A stretch of DNA of 64,000 nt from Hyphomicrobiales bacterium (GTDB taxonomy: Bacteria > Pseudomonadota > Alphaproteobacteria > Rhizobiales > JACESI01), in the NCBI GenBank assembly GCA_039989895.1, contig JBDXGY010000002.1:268501-332500 (forward strand). Direction: 5' to 3'. The notes under the pieces were generated by a model, which was given only the letters and a program-made list of their open reading frames with translations, had not been told where the DNA came from and ran no database searches. Below are positions 8,903-19,738 of the stretch, in pieces. Position numbers and translations under genes: made by a program. Each line of letters starts with the position of its first letter. Position 1 is the stretch's first letter.

Positions 8903-9775
8903 TTAGCCCAATATTCTGGTCAGTTCATGTTTGAACTCTGGCGCGATATCTGCGCGTTTTAAGGCATATGCGACATTGGCGGCTAGGAAGCCAACTTTGG
9001 TACCACAGTCATAGGCCTCGCCGTCGAATTTCATGCCGGTAAATCGTTGTGTTTTAGCAAGCGTCACCATGGCATCTGTCAATTGTATCTCATTGCCTGC
9101 ACCGGGTTCTTGATCTTCGAGAATATCAAAAATCTCCGGCTGCAATATGTATCGACCTGAAATGAAAAGATTTGACGGCTCTTCACCTTTCGGCGGTTTT
9201 TCAACCATTTCTGTTATTTCAAAACCTGACATGTCACCTTCGCCAATGCCGACAACACCGTATTTAAAGGCTTCATCAGGCGGGCAGGCTTCTACGGCCA
9301 CGACATTTTGACCATGTTTTTCATAGGCAGACATCATTTGTTTGAGGCAGCCTGGCTCGGCCGCTTTTAGCATATCAGGCAAGAGCAGCGCGAAAGGCTC
9401 GCGACCAATAATCTGGCGCGCGCACCATACCGCATGGCCAAGACCAAGTGGTGCTTGCTGTCGGGTAAAGCTCGTTGATCCGGCTGGCGCTTGGGAGCTT
9501 GCTACTTCACGCAGGGCGTCTGTTTTATTGCGCTCCCGCAAGGTTGTTTCAAGCTCATAATGGATATCGAAGTGTTCTTCTATTGCGCCTTTGTTTCGTC
9601 CCGTGACGAAGACAATGTGCTCTATGCCTGCCTCTAGCGCTTCTTCAACGACATATTGGACGACTGGTTTGTCGACAATAGTTAGCATTTCTTTTGGGAT
9701 GGCTTTGGTTGCAGGAAGAAAGCGGGTGCCCATGCCAGCAACGGGAAGAACAGCAGTGCGAATTTTAGAAGACAT
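8903..9775 (-). CDS. galU: UTP-glucose-1-phosphate uridylyltransferase
   Basis: Makes UDP-glucose from UTP and glucose-1-phosphate for polysaccharide and lipopolysaccharide synthesis in the cytoplasm. The nucleotide-binding motif [20 protein letters not shown] is at residues 13-32, and [20 protein letters not shown] and the C-terminal [19 protein letters not shown] are further GalU hallmarks. Length 290 residues is normal. AAGGGA lies just before the ATG. It converges on the beta-barrel gene, with 15 bp between stops. Confidence 0.96.
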   Translation of the reverse strand: MSSKIRTAVLPVAGMGTRFLPATKAIPKEMLTIVDKPVVQYVVEEALEAGIEHIVFVTGRNKGAIEEHFDIHYELETTLRERNKTDALREVASSQAPAGSTSFTRQQAPLGLGHAVWCARQIIGREPFALLLPDMLKAAEPGCLKQMMSAYEKHGQNVVAVEACPPDEAFKYGVVGIGEGDMSGFEITEMVEKPPKGEEPSNLFISGRYILQPEIFDILEDQEPGAGNEIQLTDAMVTLAKTQRFTGMKFDGEAYDCGTKVGFLAANVAYALKRADIAPEFKHELTRILG

Positions 9776-10003
9776 ATCAATCCCTTTGGTTCAGATTCTT
9801 ACTACAAAATCTCATATTTTACTCATTTTGTCTGGGATATTTTATTCTGTGCTTAAGAAAGTGTCACTTTGTTGGTGATTGCTTTTGCCGATCCCGTCTA
9901 TGGATGAAGGCGTTCTTTGTGTTGAGGCTTAACGGTCCACTGATATTTTGCCATATTGTTCAGCGTATGATTTGGTTGATTCGTCTCATATAGAGGTTTT
10001 GTG

Positions 10004-11254
10004 ATGAAATATCTGAGCATAATAAAGCTTATTTTGTGCGGGGCCATGTGCTTTTTTGCCGCTCCACTTCAGGCTACGGAAATTCAAGCTACATCAGCTC
10101 AGGCTGAACCAATTCAAGCTGATCCGGCCTTTGATGGTTGGGTGCGCAGTTTATTGCCTGTGGCAAAGGCAAATGGCATCAAGGAAGAGGTGTTCGAACG
10201 TGCCTTTGAAGGGATTACGCCTGATCCAACTGTTTTAGCGGCTGCAAATAATCAAGCTGAGTTCGTGAAAGCCATCTGGGATTATTTGGATCGTGCTGTT
10301 TCTGATACGCGTGTTGCTAATGGCAAAATAAAGCATGAAGAATTCACGGCTGATCTGGCTCTGATGGAAGAGAAATGGGGCGTAGATCAATCTGTATTAG
10401 TAGCCATATGGGGGCTGGAATCAGCCTATGGGGATATTTTGGATAACCCCAAAATCGTGAAAAGTGTCATACGCTCACTGGCCACCCTCGCTTATCAAGG
10501 GGGGAAGCGGGCAAAATTTGGCCGCACGCAATTGATTGCGGCGCTTAAAATTCTTCAAAATGGTGACACAACGCTCGACAGGTTAACGGGCTCTTGGGCC
10601 GGTGCGATGGGGCATACGCAATTCATTCCTACGACCTACCTTGCTCATGCGATTGATTATGACGGCGATGGAAAACGTGATGTTTGGGGGCTGCCGCATG
10701 ATGCATTAGCATCGGCAGCTAATTATCTAGCTGTTAGTGGCTGGCAGCGCGGAAAAGGTTGGGGGGTAGAAGTAACACTGCCATCTGAGTTTGATTATGA
10801 TCTGGCGGATGGTAAAATAAAGAAATCTACAGAAGAATGGTTAAATAAAGGAATTACCTTAAATTTAAGTAATAATATTTCTATGTCAGATATGGCTCGA
10901 TTGTTTTTGCCTGGCGGCGCTTCTGGACCTGCTTTTCTGCTTTTCAAAAACTTTGAGGTCATAAAAAGATACAACAATGCAGATGCTTATGCCTTAGCGA
11001 TCGGCCACCTTTCTGATCGCATTGAGGGAGCCACTCCCTTTCAGGCGACATGGCCCCGACATTTAAAACCGCTGACCCACGATCAAACAAAAGAAGTACA
11101 ACGGCTTTTAACACAGAAAGGATTTAGTACTGGTGGCGTTGACGGTATTCTTGGTCCAAAATCACGTGCGGCCGTACGTGCTTACCAAAAAGCAATAGGC
11201 AAAATACCGGATGGATTTGTCACCACGCTGCTGTTAGAGGAATTACAGTCTTAA
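10004..11254 (+). CDS. Lytic murein transglycosylase, MltB family
   Basis: A periplasmic peptidoglycan-cleaving enzyme of the MltB (SLT_2) type. A signal peptide (about residues 1-25) is followed by the catalytic domain with Glu139 in AIWGLESAYGDIL and the substrate motif SWAGAMGHTQFIPTTY, then a C-terminal peptidoglycan-binding domain (about 355-415, VQRLLTQKGF...GPKSRAAVRAYQKA). ATG at 10004 is chosen over GTG at 10001 because AGAGG lies 7 bp upstream of it. Just after the signal peptide there is a short imperfect repeat of QAT/QAE/QAD. The DUF459 gene follows on the same strand after 80 bp. Confidence 0.94.
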   Translation: MKYLSIIKLILCGAMCFFAAPLQATEIQATSAQAEPIQADPAFDGWVRSLLPVAKANGIKEEVFERAFEGITPDPTVLAAANNQAEFVKAIWDYLDRAVSDTRVANGKIKHEEFTADLALMEEKWGVDQSVLVAIWGLESAYGDILDNPKIVKSVIRSLATLAYQGGKRAKFGRTQLIAALKILQNGDTTLDRLTGSWAGAMGHTQFIPTTYLAHAIDYDGDGKRDVWGLPHDALASAANYLAVSGWQRGKGWGVEVTLPSEFDYDLADGKIKKSTEEWLNKGITLNLSNNISMSDMARLFLPGGASGPAFLLFKNFEVIKRYNNADAYALAIGHLSDRIEGATPFQATWPRHLKPLTHDQTKEVQRLLTQKGFSTGGVDGILGPKSRAAVRAYQKAIGKIPDGFVTTLLLEELQS

Positions 11255-11334
11255 CGGTAGCTCTAATACAGGCATTTCTTTCTGACATGTTTGCGTTATA
11301 ATTGCGTTAGTAAATCTATATATGGAATTTTACA

Positions 11335-12483
11335 TTGCAGCGTTTGGTTCAGTTTTTTTGTCTGGTTATTCTCACAACGTCTTTTGTGATTAGCGATATT
11401 CACGCACCCATATTGGGGGAAACGTCTATTGCTCATGCCCAAGAGAAAAAGCGCACCTTTCTTCAGCGCCTTTTTGGGAAGAAAAAGAAGCGTTTACAAC
11501 AGGTGCCTGAAACAAAGACAAAAACCCGTCGAAAAAAGAACGTGAAGAAGAAGCGCAAAAGCCCAGGTAAAACTCGAAAAGCCATCGCTGCATTGCCTAA
11601 AATAGATGATGCTAATCGTATCGTAGTAATAGGTGATTCAACAGCTGAATCGATATCTAAAGGTTTGGTGGAAAGCTATAAGCGTACACCTTCGGTTGTT
11701 ATCTCGCCACGCATACAAAAGGATATCTCCATCGTAGGAGATAAGTTTTACACTTGGCTGGATGCTTCAGATTTTACTTTTTTAGGGGATAGAGTGAGAG
11801 CTGTAGTGATCGCTCTTGGTAGCTTTGATAGAGGCCCGATTGCTAGCGGGGGAAAGACAGAGGCATTTGGTACGCCACAATGGGAGCGAGCTTATCGCCG
11901 CCGTTTAGTGGATGTTTCAGCGCAATTGCAGCTTTTAAATAAACCTATTATTTGGGTGTTGCCGCCACCAGTTATAGATGATGAGAATACTGAAATGGCC
12001 GTGGCTATTTCAGCAATCCAACGTAGTGCAGTAGAGCCACTTAATTTCCGCGTGGTTGATGTGCATGGGGGATTTTTGAACCGTGAAGGCAAGTTTAGAC
12101 ATCGCGGGGTCAGTATTAATGGTAATCGTGTTCAATTACGTGATGGGTTGGGGATAGGGTTCACCAAAAGTGGTTCTAGAAAAATTGCCTATTACGTTCA
12201 AAAGGAAATTGATGACATCCTTGATGCGCAACTTAATCAAGGATTGCAATTACAGGCCGGAACAACAAAACGCAATGCACAGCAGATAGCTATTTTAACG
12301 CGTCCAGCTTTGATACAAGGCGCTACATTAGCAGGCGGCAACGGAAGAGTGAGTGCATTTTATAAAGATGAAAGAGCGCGTGATTATTTTGTTGGTGGCA
12401 AGTCTCTTGTAGCCCCAAAGGGGCGTGCTGATGATTTCTCATGGGTTGAGCCAAAGCAAGAAGATCCCACTCTGTCGCAATAA
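11335..12483 (+). CDS. SGNH/DUF459-like secreted protein with degenerate active site
   Basis: A 382-residue protein with an N-terminal signal (about residues 1-36), then a very basic Lys/Arg segment (about 38-85), then an SGNH-hydrolase-like DUF459 domain. Block I is intact as VVIGDSTAES (Ser102). The block III region normally ending in an Asn (GxNDRQ in my recollection of this family) reads GSFDRG here. The C-terminal DGI(N/H)xT block reads GLGIGFTKSG, so the usual acid and His/Asn positions are Leu and Gly. Catalysis is therefore doubtful; a binding role for wall or surface glycans is possible. The TTG start is weakly supported by a GGA 8 bp upstream. Confidence 0.75.
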   Translation: MQRLVQFFCLVILTTSFVISDIHAPILGETSIAHAQEKKRTFLQRLFGKKKKRLQQVPETKTKTRRKKNVKKKRKSPGKTRKAIAALPKIDDANRIVVIGDSTAESISKGLVESYKRTPSVVISPRIQKDISIVGDKFYTWLDASDFTFLGDRVRAVVIALGSFDRGPIASGGKTEAFGTPQWERAYRRRLVDVSAQLQLLNKPIIWVLPPPVIDDENTEMAVAISAIQRSAVEPLNFRVVDVHGGFLNREGKFRHRGVSINGNRVQLRDGLGIGFTKSGSRKIAYYVQKEIDDILDAQLNQGLQLQAGTTKRNAQQIAILTRPALIQGATLAGGNGRVSAFYKDERARDYFVGGKSLVAPKGRADDFSWVEPKQEDPTLSQ

Positions 12484-12530
12484 TCAATATCTATTATTGA
12501 TCAAATGATTTTAGTGACATGATTAGAAAA

Positions 12531-13973
12531 TTAGCGCGGTAGGTTTGTTTTGCCCATTAAGGCAAGGTCTATCGCGTGTGCTGCTTGTCTGCCTTCGCGT
12601 ATTGCCCAGACCACCAAAGATTGACCCCGACGCACATCACCAGCGGCATATACGCCGTCAACAGAAGTGCGATAGTTTAGTTCATTGGCTGCAATAGCTT
12701 TATTACCGCGTCGATCGACAGAAATTTCAGGATTGAAATTGCTCAAGTAAGTATTCTCATTGGGTCCGGCAAAACCAATAGCGATAAGAGCTAAATCGGC
12801 TTTAATGAAAAATTCAGTGCCGTCAATTGGGTTACGAGCTTCATCCACCTTTGCGCATTTGACGTGGGTGAGTTTTCCAGTGTTGCCTTTGGAAACAAAC
12901 TCCAGCGTCGCTGCCTGAAATTCACGTTTTGCACCTTCGGCCTGTGATGAAGACGTGGTAAAACGTGTCGGCCAGTAAGGCCAAGTTGTCATCTTGTCTT
13001 CTTTTTCAGGAGGAAGAGGTCGGATATCCATTTGGGTGACGTTGGTTGCACCTTGACGAAAAGAGGTGCCAACACAATCTGATGCGGTATCACCACCGCC
13101 GACGACTACAACGTTTTTAGCTGTTGCAGTTATTAATTCTTCAGGAATATTTTCTTCACTGCCCACGCGCCGGTTTTGTTGCACAAGGAAGGGCATTGCA
13201 TAATGAACACCCGTCAAGTCCATGCCGGGGATGGCTGGATCGCGCGGGTTTTCTGCGCCGGCACATAAGAGTACTGCATCGTGTTTTTTCTGTAGCTCAT
13301 CCATGCTGATATCGACACCAATATTGACGCCAAAATGGAAGATAGCGCCTTCTGTTTCCATCTGCTGTACGCGGCGCTCCACATGGTGTTTTTCCATTTT
13401 GAAATCTGGAATGCCATAGGTGAGTAGGCCGCCTGCGCGCGGCTCGCGTTCATAGATGTGGGCGTCATGTCCGGCGCGAGCGAGCTGCTGAGCCGCCGCC
13501 ATGCCAGCTGGTCCGGCTCCTATGATGGCAACAGACTTGCCGGTCTTTTGTTCTGGAGGTTGCGGTTTAACCCAGCCATTTTCCCACGCCTTATCAGCGA
13601 TGGCTTGCTCAACGGTTTTAATTGAGACAGGCACATCTTCTATGTTCAATGTGCAAGCCATTTCGCAAGGAGCGGGGCAGATACGGCCTGTAAATTCTGG
13701 GAAATTATTGGTCGAATGCAGATTGTCTGCTGCTTCTTGCCAATTGCCGTTATAGACGAGATCGTTCCAATCGGGGATCTGGTTTTCCACCGGGCAACCA
13801 TCGTCACCTTGACAGAAAGGCACACCGCAATCCATGCAGCGGGCGGCTTGATTTTTTATAGAGTTTTCTGATGGGCGAAGTGTGAACTCGCGAAAATGGC
13901 GAATACGATCAGACGCAGGCTCATATTTAAGCTCGCGGCGATCGATTTCTAAAAACCCTGTTACTTTACCCAT
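12531..13973 (-). CDS. gltD: Glutamate synthase small (beta) subunit
   Basis: Supplies electrons from NADPH to GltB for glutamate synthesis from glutamine and 2-oxoglutarate. The N-terminal domain carries conserved cysteines for Fe-S clusters (Cys46, 49, 54, 60, then 99, 103, 107). FAD is bound at VAIIGAGPAGMAAAQQLA and NADPH at NVVVVGGGDTASDCVG, and the C-terminal GVYAAGDVRRGQSLVVWAI completes the FAD site. The start is ATG at 13973, giving the usual MGKVTGFLEIDR N-terminus; a TTG four codons upstream is unlikely. It follows gltB by 42 bp, the second gene of a gltBD operon. Confidence 0.96.
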   Translation of the reverse strand: MGKVTGFLEIDRRELKYEPASDRIRHFREFTLRPSENSIKNQAARCMDCGVPFCQGDDGCPVENQIPDWNDLVYNGNWQEAADNLHSTNNFPEFTGRICPAPCEMACTLNIEDVPVSIKTVEQAIADKAWENGWVKPQPPEQKTGKSVAIIGAGPAGMAAAQQLARAGHDAHIYEREPRAGGLLTYGIPDFKMEKHHVERRVQQMETEGAIFHFGVNIGVDISMDELQKKHDAVLLCAGAENPRDPAIPGMDLTGVHYAMPFLVQQNRRVGSEENIPEELITATAKNVVVVGGGDTASDCVGTSFRQGATNVTQMDIRPLPPEKEDKMTTWPYWPTRFTTSSSQAEGAKREFQAATLEFVSKGNTGKLTHVKCAKVDEARNPIDGTEFFIKADLALIAIGFAGPNENTYLSNFNPEISVDRRGNKAIAANELNYRTSVDGVYAAGDVRRGQSLVVWAIREGRQAAHAIDLALMGKTNLPR

Positions 13974-14015
13974 AATGTAGTCCAAACTTGATTAGCGGTA
14001 TTAAGGTGCGATTGC

Positions 14016-17000
14016 TTATTCAGCAGCTTCCACACCATTTAGCTTTTGATCTTCCATTTCCCGCAGTGCACGGCGGTATTCAACTGGCATTACTTTCACG
14101 AATTTAGGACGGAATTCTTCCCAATTATCGAGAATATTTTTTGCGCGTTGTGAGGCCGTATAGCGGTGATGATTTGAAATCAACTGGCGCAGGCGTTCAT
14201 CATCATGCTTTGTCATATTTGCCGTAACATCAACACGACCCTTATGCATGATGTCACCGCCGTGGTGGTGAATTTTTTCTAGAATATCATCTTCTTCAGG
14301 CACGGGTTCCAAATCAACCATAGCAAGGTTGCAGCGCTGAGCGAAGGTTTTGTCTTCATCTAAGACATAAGCTACACCGCCAGACATGCCCGCTGCGAAA
14401 TTACGGCCTGTATCACCGATCACAACAACAACGCCACCGGTCATATATTCACACCCGTGATCACCGCAGCCTTCAACAACTGCCAATGCGCCAGAGTTTC
14501 GAACCGAGAAACGTTCTCCAGCTACACCGCTGAAATAACATTCACCGGCTGTTGCTCCATAAAGCACGGTATTGCCAATAATGATGGATTCTTCTGCGAT
14601 GATGGTGCTGTCATCGGACGGGCGAATAATGATCTTACCGCCTGAAAGTCCTTTGCCCACATAATCATTGCCATCACCGATCAACTCAAAAGTAATACCT
14701 TGAGCAAGGAACGCACCAAAGGCTTGGCCTGCTGTACCCGTCAATTGAACATTAATTGTGTCATCTTCGAGTGGCTCAACGAAATGCTGCTTCACAACTT
14801 CGCCCGATAGCATGGCGCCAGCAGAACGATCAACATTGCCTATGGTTGTTTTGATGCTAATTGGCTCACGGTTTTGAATCGCAGTTTGCGCATTGGCAAT
14901 AAGGCGGCGGTCCAGAATGTCATGAATTGGATGATCTTGCTTTTGTGTCCAATAAATTTCGTTTGGCTCGGCGTCTACTTTGTAGAAAATTTTCTCGAAA
15001 TTGAGGCCATTTGCTTTCCAGTGATCTACCATGTCACGTTTGTCGAGACGATCGGACTGGCCTATCATTTCATCAAAGGTGCGGTAGCCCATTTCGGCCA
15101 TCAGCTGCCGGACTTCTTCGGCAACATAGAAGAAGTAATTGATGATATGTTCAGGCGTCCCTTTAAAGCGGCGGCGCAGTTCAGGGTCTTGTGTGGCGAT
15201 GCCAACAGGGCATGTATTGAGATGACATTTGCGCATCATCAAACAGCCAGCGGCGATCAGAGGTGCGGTGGAAAAACCGAATTCATCCGCGCCTAATAAA
15301 GCTCCAATAATAACATCACGGCCCGTGCGCAAACCACCATCGACCTGAAGGGCAATGCGGGAACGAAGACCGTTCAAGACGAGTGTTTGGTGTGTCTCGG
15401 CAAGACCCATTTCCCATGCTGAACCTGCATGTTTGAGGGATGTCAGGGGAGAGGCGCCAGTGCCGCCATCGAACCCTGAAATTGTTATGTGATCAGCGCG
15501 GGCTTTGGCAACGCCAGCGGCCACGGTTCCAACACCGACCTCAGAGACGAGTTTGACTGAAATATCGGCGTCTGGATTGACGTTTTTCAAATCAAAAATC
15601 AGCTGTGCCAAATCTTCGATCGAGTAGATGTCGTGGTGTGGTGGTGGTGAGATCAGACCGACACCAGGTGTTGAGTGACGGGTTTTGGCAATCAGCGCGT
15701 CAACCTTATGGCCAGGCAGCTGCCCACCTTCGCCGGGTTTTGCACCTTGTGCCACTTTAATCTGGATCATATCGGCATTGACCAGAAACTCAGTGGTCAC
15801 GCCGAAACGGCCGGAAGCTACCTGCTTAATGGCAGAGCGTTCTGGGTTTTTTGATCCATCTGGTAAGTCTTCATAGCGGTCGCGTTCTTCGCCGCCTTCA
15901 CCTGTGTTGGATTTGCCGCCAATGCGGTTCATGGCTTTGGCGAGTGTCGTGTGGGCTTCACGCGAAATGGAGCCGAAGGACATGGCGCCAGTTGAAAATC
16001 GCTTAACGATATCAGCTGTGGTTTCGACCTCGTCAATGGATACGGGCTCAAGACCGATGTCTTTCGCCATTTTAATGTCAAACAGCCCACGAATGGTTTT
16101 GCGTTGCTTGTTTTCTCCATTCACCTCAGCGGCGAATTGTTCGTATTTTGAATAGTTTTCTGTGCGTACGGCGTGCTGCAGATTGGTGATCGCAGACGGT
16201 GTCCACACATGAGCTTCACCTCGCTGGCGAAATGCGTATTCTCCGCCAATATCAAGGGCGTTTTTCATAATTTCCACATTGCCGAAAGCAGCTTCGTGGC
16301 GAATAACCGTTTCACGGGCAATCTCAGCGAGACCAACTCCTTCAATGGTGGTGGCTGTTCCGAAGAAATATTTTTCCACGAAGTCAGATGAAAGACCAAC
16401 AGCGTCAAAAATCTGAGCACCACAATAGGATTGATAGGTAGAAATGCCCATTTTGGACATGACTTTCAAAATGCCTTTGTCGATGGACTTGATGTAGCGT
16501 TCAACAACCTCGAATTCATCCACTTCTTCTGGAAACTCTTCTTGAGCGTGCATGTCTGCTAGTGTTTCAAAGGCGAGATAGGGGTTGATTGCCTCTGCGC
16601 CATAACCAGCCAATGCGCAGAAATGATGTACCTCGCGCGCTTCACCGGTTTCAATGACAAGACCTACAGATGTGCGTAGGCCTTTGCGAATGAGGTGATG
16701 GTGTACGGCAGCTGTGAAAAGGAGAGATGGGATAGCTATACGATCAGGGCTGACCAGTCGATCTGAAAGGATGATGATGTTGTCACCCTTATTGACGGCT
16801 TCTTCGGCCTTGTCACAGATAAGGTTCAACGCACCTTCCATGCCTTCAGCGCCTTTGGATGCATTATAGGTGCAATCAAGCGTGATGGTCTGAAATTGAT
16901 TATCGCCGATATCGCCGATGATACGTACTTTTTCTAGGTCGATATCAGTAAGGATAGGCTGGCGCACTTCGAGACGTTTTTTTGTGGCCATATCCGCTTT

Positions 17001-18728
17001 ATTCAAAATATTTGGACGCGGCCCGATGAAAGACACGAGGCTCATCACAATTTCTTCGCGGATGGGATCGATCGGTGGATTGGTGACCTGTGCGAAATTT
17101 TGTTTGAAGTAAGTGAACAGTGATTTTGATTTGTCTGACAGCGCGGAAAGCGGTGTATCGGTACCCATGGAGCCGATGGCCTCTTGGCCAGTGGTGGCCA
17201 TAGGAGTCATGAGTAGTTTCAAATCTTCTTGCGAATAACCGAAAGCCTGTTGTCGGTCGAGCTGCGCCACACTTGAGCGGCGAGGGCGTGCGCCAGTGTC
17301 TGGAAGATCTTCCAATATAATCTGTGTTTCATCAAGCCATTCTTGATACGGCTTCTTTGTGGCGATGTCTTTTTTTAGCTCGTTATCAGAGATGATGCGG
17401 CCTTCTTCCAGATCGATCAAAAGCATTTTGCCGGGCTGGAGGCGCCATTTTTTGATGATTTTTGCTTCATCTACAGGCAGTGTGCCTGCTTCGGATGCCA
17501 TGATAATGCGATCATCATTGGTGACAATATAGCGGGCAGGGCGTAGGCCGTTGCGGTCGAGGGTTGCACCTATTTGGCGGCCATCGGTAAAGGCAACGGA
17601 AGCTGGACCATCCCATGGCTCCATAAGTGCTGCATGGTATTCATAAAACGCGCGGCGCTCTTGATCCATCAGGGGATTGCCGGCCCAAGCTTCAGGGATC
17701 AGCATCATCACGGCATGGGCCATTGAATAGCCGCCACGCATGAGAAATTCTAAGGCATTGTCAAAACAGGCCGTATCAGATTGGCCTTCATAAGAGATAG
17801 GCCAGAGCTTTTTGATGTCATCGCCATAAAGAGGTGATGTTACGGACGCTTCGCGTGCTGCCATCCAATTTACATTGCCACGTTTGGTGTTGATTTCACC
17901 GTTGTGGGCGACCACGCGGTATGGGTGTGCCAGTTTCCATGAAGGGAACGTGTTGGTTGAAAACCGTTGGTGAACAAGTGCAAGGGCAGATTGGTAGCGC
18001 GGGTCGGTTAAATCCTTGAAATAGGCAGCAAGCTGATAAGCTAGGAACATGCCTTTATAAACAATCGTGCGCGATGAGAATGAAACGGGATAAAAGCCGT
18101 TGTCCCGACCATCTGTCTGACCAAATACAGTGTTGGAGAGAACTTTACGGGCCAGATAAAGCGTGCGCTCGAACGTCTCCTCATCCATGCCATCCGGGCG
18201 GGCAACAAAAAGCTGTTTGTGAACGGGTTCGGTTGCGGCAATGTTTTCGGCTTGACTGAGGGAGCTGTTATCCACTTCAGGCACGCGCCAACCAAGAATT
18301 GTGAGGCCGACAGAGGCGACCGCTTTTTCTGTCAGCTCTTTGCAATTGGCTCGCAAGGCATCGTCTTGAGGTAAAAAGAGAAAAGCAACGCCATAATCAC
18401 CAGCGGCGGGTAGATCAAAATCGACGGTCTCAGAAAACAACTGATGCGGAATTTGTGTGAGCATGCCAGCGCCGTCGCCCATTAAAGGGTCCGCACCTAC
18501 TGCACCGCGATGGGTCATGTTTACGAGAATTTTAACGCCATCTTCAATGATGGAATGAGATTTTTCACCCTTCATATGAGCAACAAAGCCTACGCCACAG
18601 GCATCGTGTTCACGCTCAGGGTTATAGAGACCTTGCGCAACGGGCAAACCGTTTGCGTTCAGCGCGCGGTTTGACTTTTTGGATGCACTTGGCATTGGCG
18701 CATGAGTGCTTGCAAAATTATCAGTCAT
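14016..18728 (-). CDS. gltB: Glutamate synthase large (alpha) subunit
   Basis: A glutamine amidotransferase and FMN/3Fe-4S synthase of about 1570 residues. ATG at 18728 is chosen because GAGGGG lies 4 bp before it; this leaves a 43-residue propeptide before the catalytic Cys44 in [15 protein letters not shown]. Class II glutaminase domain (about 44-440), central domain, FMN synthase domain with the cluster cysteines in [15 protein letters not shown], and the C-terminal beta-helix domain with [10 protein letters not shown] and [12 protein letters not shown] follow in normal order. The upstream leader is long and contains a chain of hairpins described separately, so leader-mediated control is possible. 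Confidence 0.97.
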   Translation of the reverse strand: MTDNFASTHAPMPSASKKSNRALNANGLPVAQGLYNPEREHDACGVGFVAHMKGEKSHSIIEDGVKILVNMTHRGAVGADPLMGDGAGMLTQIPHQLFSETVDFDLPAAGDYGVAFLFLPQDDALRANCKELTEKAVASVGLTILGWRVPEVDNSSLSQAENIAATEPVHKQLFVARPDGMDEETFERTLYLARKVLSNTVFGQTDGRDNGFYPVSFSSRTIVYKGMFLAYQLAAYFKDLTDPRYQSALALVHQRFSTNTFPSWKLAHPYRVVAHNGEINTKRGNVNWMAAREASVTSPLYGDDIKKLWPISYEGQSDTACFDNALEFLMRGGYSMAHAVMMLIPEAWAGNPLMDQERRAFYEYHAALMEPWDGPASVAFTDGRQIGATLDRNGLRPARYIVTNDDRIIMASEAGTLPVDEAKIIKKWRLQPGKMLLIDLEEGRIISDNELKKDIATKKPYQEWLDETQIILEDLPDTGARPRRSSVAQLDRQQAFGYSQEDLKLLMTPMATTGQEAIGSMGTDTPLSALSDKSKSLFTYFKQNFAQVTNPPIDPIREEIVMSLVSFIGPRPNILNKADMATKKRLEVRQPILTDIDLEKVRIIGDIGDNQFQTITLDCTYNASKGAEGMEGALNLICDKAEEAVNKGDNIIILSDRLVSPDRIAIPSLLFTAAVHHHLIRKGLRTSVGLVIETGEAREVHHFCALAGYGAEAINPYLAFETLADMHAQEEFPEEVDEFEVVERYIKSIDKGILKVMSKMGISTYQSYCGAQIFDAVGLSSDFVEKYFFGTATTIEGVGLAEIARETVIRHEAAFGNVEIMKNALDIGGEYAFRQRGEAHVWTPSAITNLQHAVRTENYSKYEQFAAEVNGENKQRKTIRGLFDIKMAKDIGLEPVSIDEVETTADIVKRFSTGAMSFGSISREAHTTLAKAMNRIGGKSNTGEGGEERDRYEDLPDGSKNPERSAIKQVASGRFGVTTEFLVNADMIQIKVAQGAKPGEGGQLPGHKVDALIAKTRHSTPGVGLISPPPHHDIYSIEDLAQLIFDLKNVNPDADISVKLVSEVGVGTVAAGVAKARADHITISGFDGGTGASPLTSLKHAGSAWEMGLAETHQTLVLNGLRSRIALQVDGGLRTGRDVIIGALLGADEFGFSTAPLIAAGCLMMRKCHLNTCPVGIATQDPELRRRFKGTPEHIINYFFYVAEEVRQLMAEMGYRTFDEMIGQSDRLDKRDMVDHWKANGLNFEKIFYKVDAEPNEIYWTQKQDHPIHDILDRRLIANAQTAIQNREPISIKTTIGNVDRSAGAMLSGEVVKQHFVEPLEDDTINVQLTGTAGQAFGAFLAQGITFELIGDGNDYVGKGLSGGKIIIRPSDDSTIIAEESIIIGNTVLYGATAGECYFSGVAGERFSVRNSGALAVVEGCGDHGCEYMTGGVVVVIGDTGRNFAAGMSGGVAYVLDEDKTFAQRCNLAMVDLEPVPEEDDILEKIHHHGGDIMHKGRVDVTANMTKHDDERLRQLISNHHRYTASQRAKNILDNWEEFRPKFVKVMPVEYRRALREMEDQKLNGVEAAE

Positions 18729-18933
18729 AAAACCCCTCAACTGTCTTTCCAGCCCTTGTTCTCGGGCATATTTTGGAGCCAGTCGCATTAATCGCGAAGG
18801 GTCCCATGCGGGTCGCATTCACAATCAGGAATGCGGCTCGTTGAGCTGACCATTTAATGGCCCACGCTCCTAAGATGTAGTTGCCGATAGCCACAATATT
18901 GCTGAACAGTATCGCGGAACATTCGGTCTAATT

Positions 18934-19075
18934 GGATGACAGCGTCATCCCGTTTGATCACGCTTTAAGCGTGTGCCCTAGAGATGCATAGCGGATGAAG
19001 CCTGCATTGACAAAGGACAAATTTCAAACTCAGTCAGCATTGCTGACCTAAATCTGGCTGCAATCTGCCAGATTT
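18934..19075. repeat. Four perfect short inverted repeats in the gltB leader region
   Basis: Between gltB and hsp20 lie four separate perfect inverted repeats: 18934-18950 (GGATGAC/GTCATCC, loop AGC), 18959-18973 (CACGCTT/AAGCGTG, one-base centre), 19033-19047 (GTCAGCA/TGCTGAC, one-base centre) and 19050-19075 (AAATCTGGC/GCCAGATTT, 8-base loop). None is followed by a T-run in the gltB direction. They could be regulator operators, a structured 5' leader of gltB mRNA, or a dispersed intergenic repeat. The remaining bases from 18729 to 19116 contain no gene I can support. Confidence 0.6.
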
Positions 19076-19116
19076 ATTTGTGAAGTGCAAGCGTAGTTGG
19101 TTGGTTTTTATATGAA

Positions 19117-19142
19117 AACCCGGCCAATTGACAGGCCGGGTT
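19117..19142 (-). terminator. Intrinsic terminator downstream of hsp20
   Basis: A perfect 9-bp stem (AACCCGGCC / GGCCGGGTT) with an 8-base loop. On the minus strand it is followed by a short run of T (TTTTC), and it sits 27 bp beyond the hsp20 stop. The T-run is short, so efficiency is uncertain. Confidence 0.65.
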
Positions 19143-19168
19143 CATTTTAAAAGGCAGGGCACAGAGTG

Positions 19169-19633
19169 TTAGTTTATTTTCGTGCCTTCAATTTTTTTCT
19201 GCGTCGTACCATTGGTTGCGATCGCGACCTTGCGCGGTTTCATGGCTTCTGGCACTTCACGCACGAGATCGATGTGTAACAGACCATGTTCCAGTGCCGC
19301 ATTTTTAACTTCAACGTGGTCTGCGAGCTGAAAACGGCGCTCAAATGCGCGCGCGGCGATGCCTTGGTGCAAAATTTCTACATTCTCACGGCTATCTTCT
19401 GCCTTGCCACCCTTGACGGTTAAAACCGTATCTTTGGTTTCAATATCGAGATCCGTCTCGGCAAAACCCGCGACTGCCATAGTGATGCGATAGGTATCAT
19501 CACTGGTGCGTTCGATATTATATGGAGGGTAAGCATTCGCGTTCGTCTCTGTTGTGACATTATCTAACAAAGAGAAGAGGCGATCGAAGCCAACAGATGT
19601 GCGGTATAGGGGGGTATAATCAACATGATTCAT
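19169..19633 (-). CDS. Small heat-shock protein, Hsp20/IbpA family
   Basis: A 154-residue ATP-independent holdase that keeps unfolding proteins soluble for DnaK/ClpB. The N-terminus (YRTSVGFDRLFSLLD) matches class A rhizobial sHsps. The alpha-crystallin domain spans about residues 35-130, with the conserved strand PYNIERTSDDTYRITMAVAGF and the region FERRFQLADHVEVKNAALEHGLL. A strong AAAGGA ribosome site precedes the ATG, but it is buried in a hairpin of ROSE type, and a sigma-32-like promoter lies about 105 bp upstream. ClpB is encoded at 60.1 kb. This is probably one of several sHsp genes in the genome. Confidence 0.95.
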   Translation of the reverse strand: MNHVDYTPLYRTSVGFDRLFSLLDNVTTETNANAYPPYNIERTSDDTYRITMAVAGFAETDLDIETKDTVLTVKGGKAEDSRENVEILHQGIAARAFERRFQLADHVEVKNAALEHGLLHIDLVREVPEAMKPRKVAIATNGTTQKKIEGTKIN

Positions 19634-19731
19634 GTATGAGTCCTTTCATAAGCGACTGATTTAAATTTAAAGCAATGAATGCATCCCTGATGGGCATGCG
19701 GATTGCTTTTGCATAGCCCCGATTGGCGGCT
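19634..19731 (-). promoter_or_regulatory. ROSE-like RNA thermometer in the hsp20 5' leader
   Basis: Reading the minus strand, the leader folds into successive hairpins. The last one (19639-19657) pairs AGTC-G-CTT with AAG-GACT around the loop ATGA, so the AAAGGA ribosome site is sequestered and one G (the G of TCGCT) is bulged. This matches the UYGCU anti-Shine-Dalgarno element with its bulged G known from ROSE thermometers of rhizobial small heat-shock genes. Upstream stems are GCAAT...ATTGC and TAGCC...GGCTA. Leader length (~98 nt) is typical. The match is by eye. Confidence 0.75.
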
Positions 19732-19738
19732 ACATTCT

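Noticed and set aside
14874..15296. 140-codon plus-strand frame inside gltB
   Set aside because: Antisense to the conserved FMN domain of gltB; its composition follows gltB codon structure.
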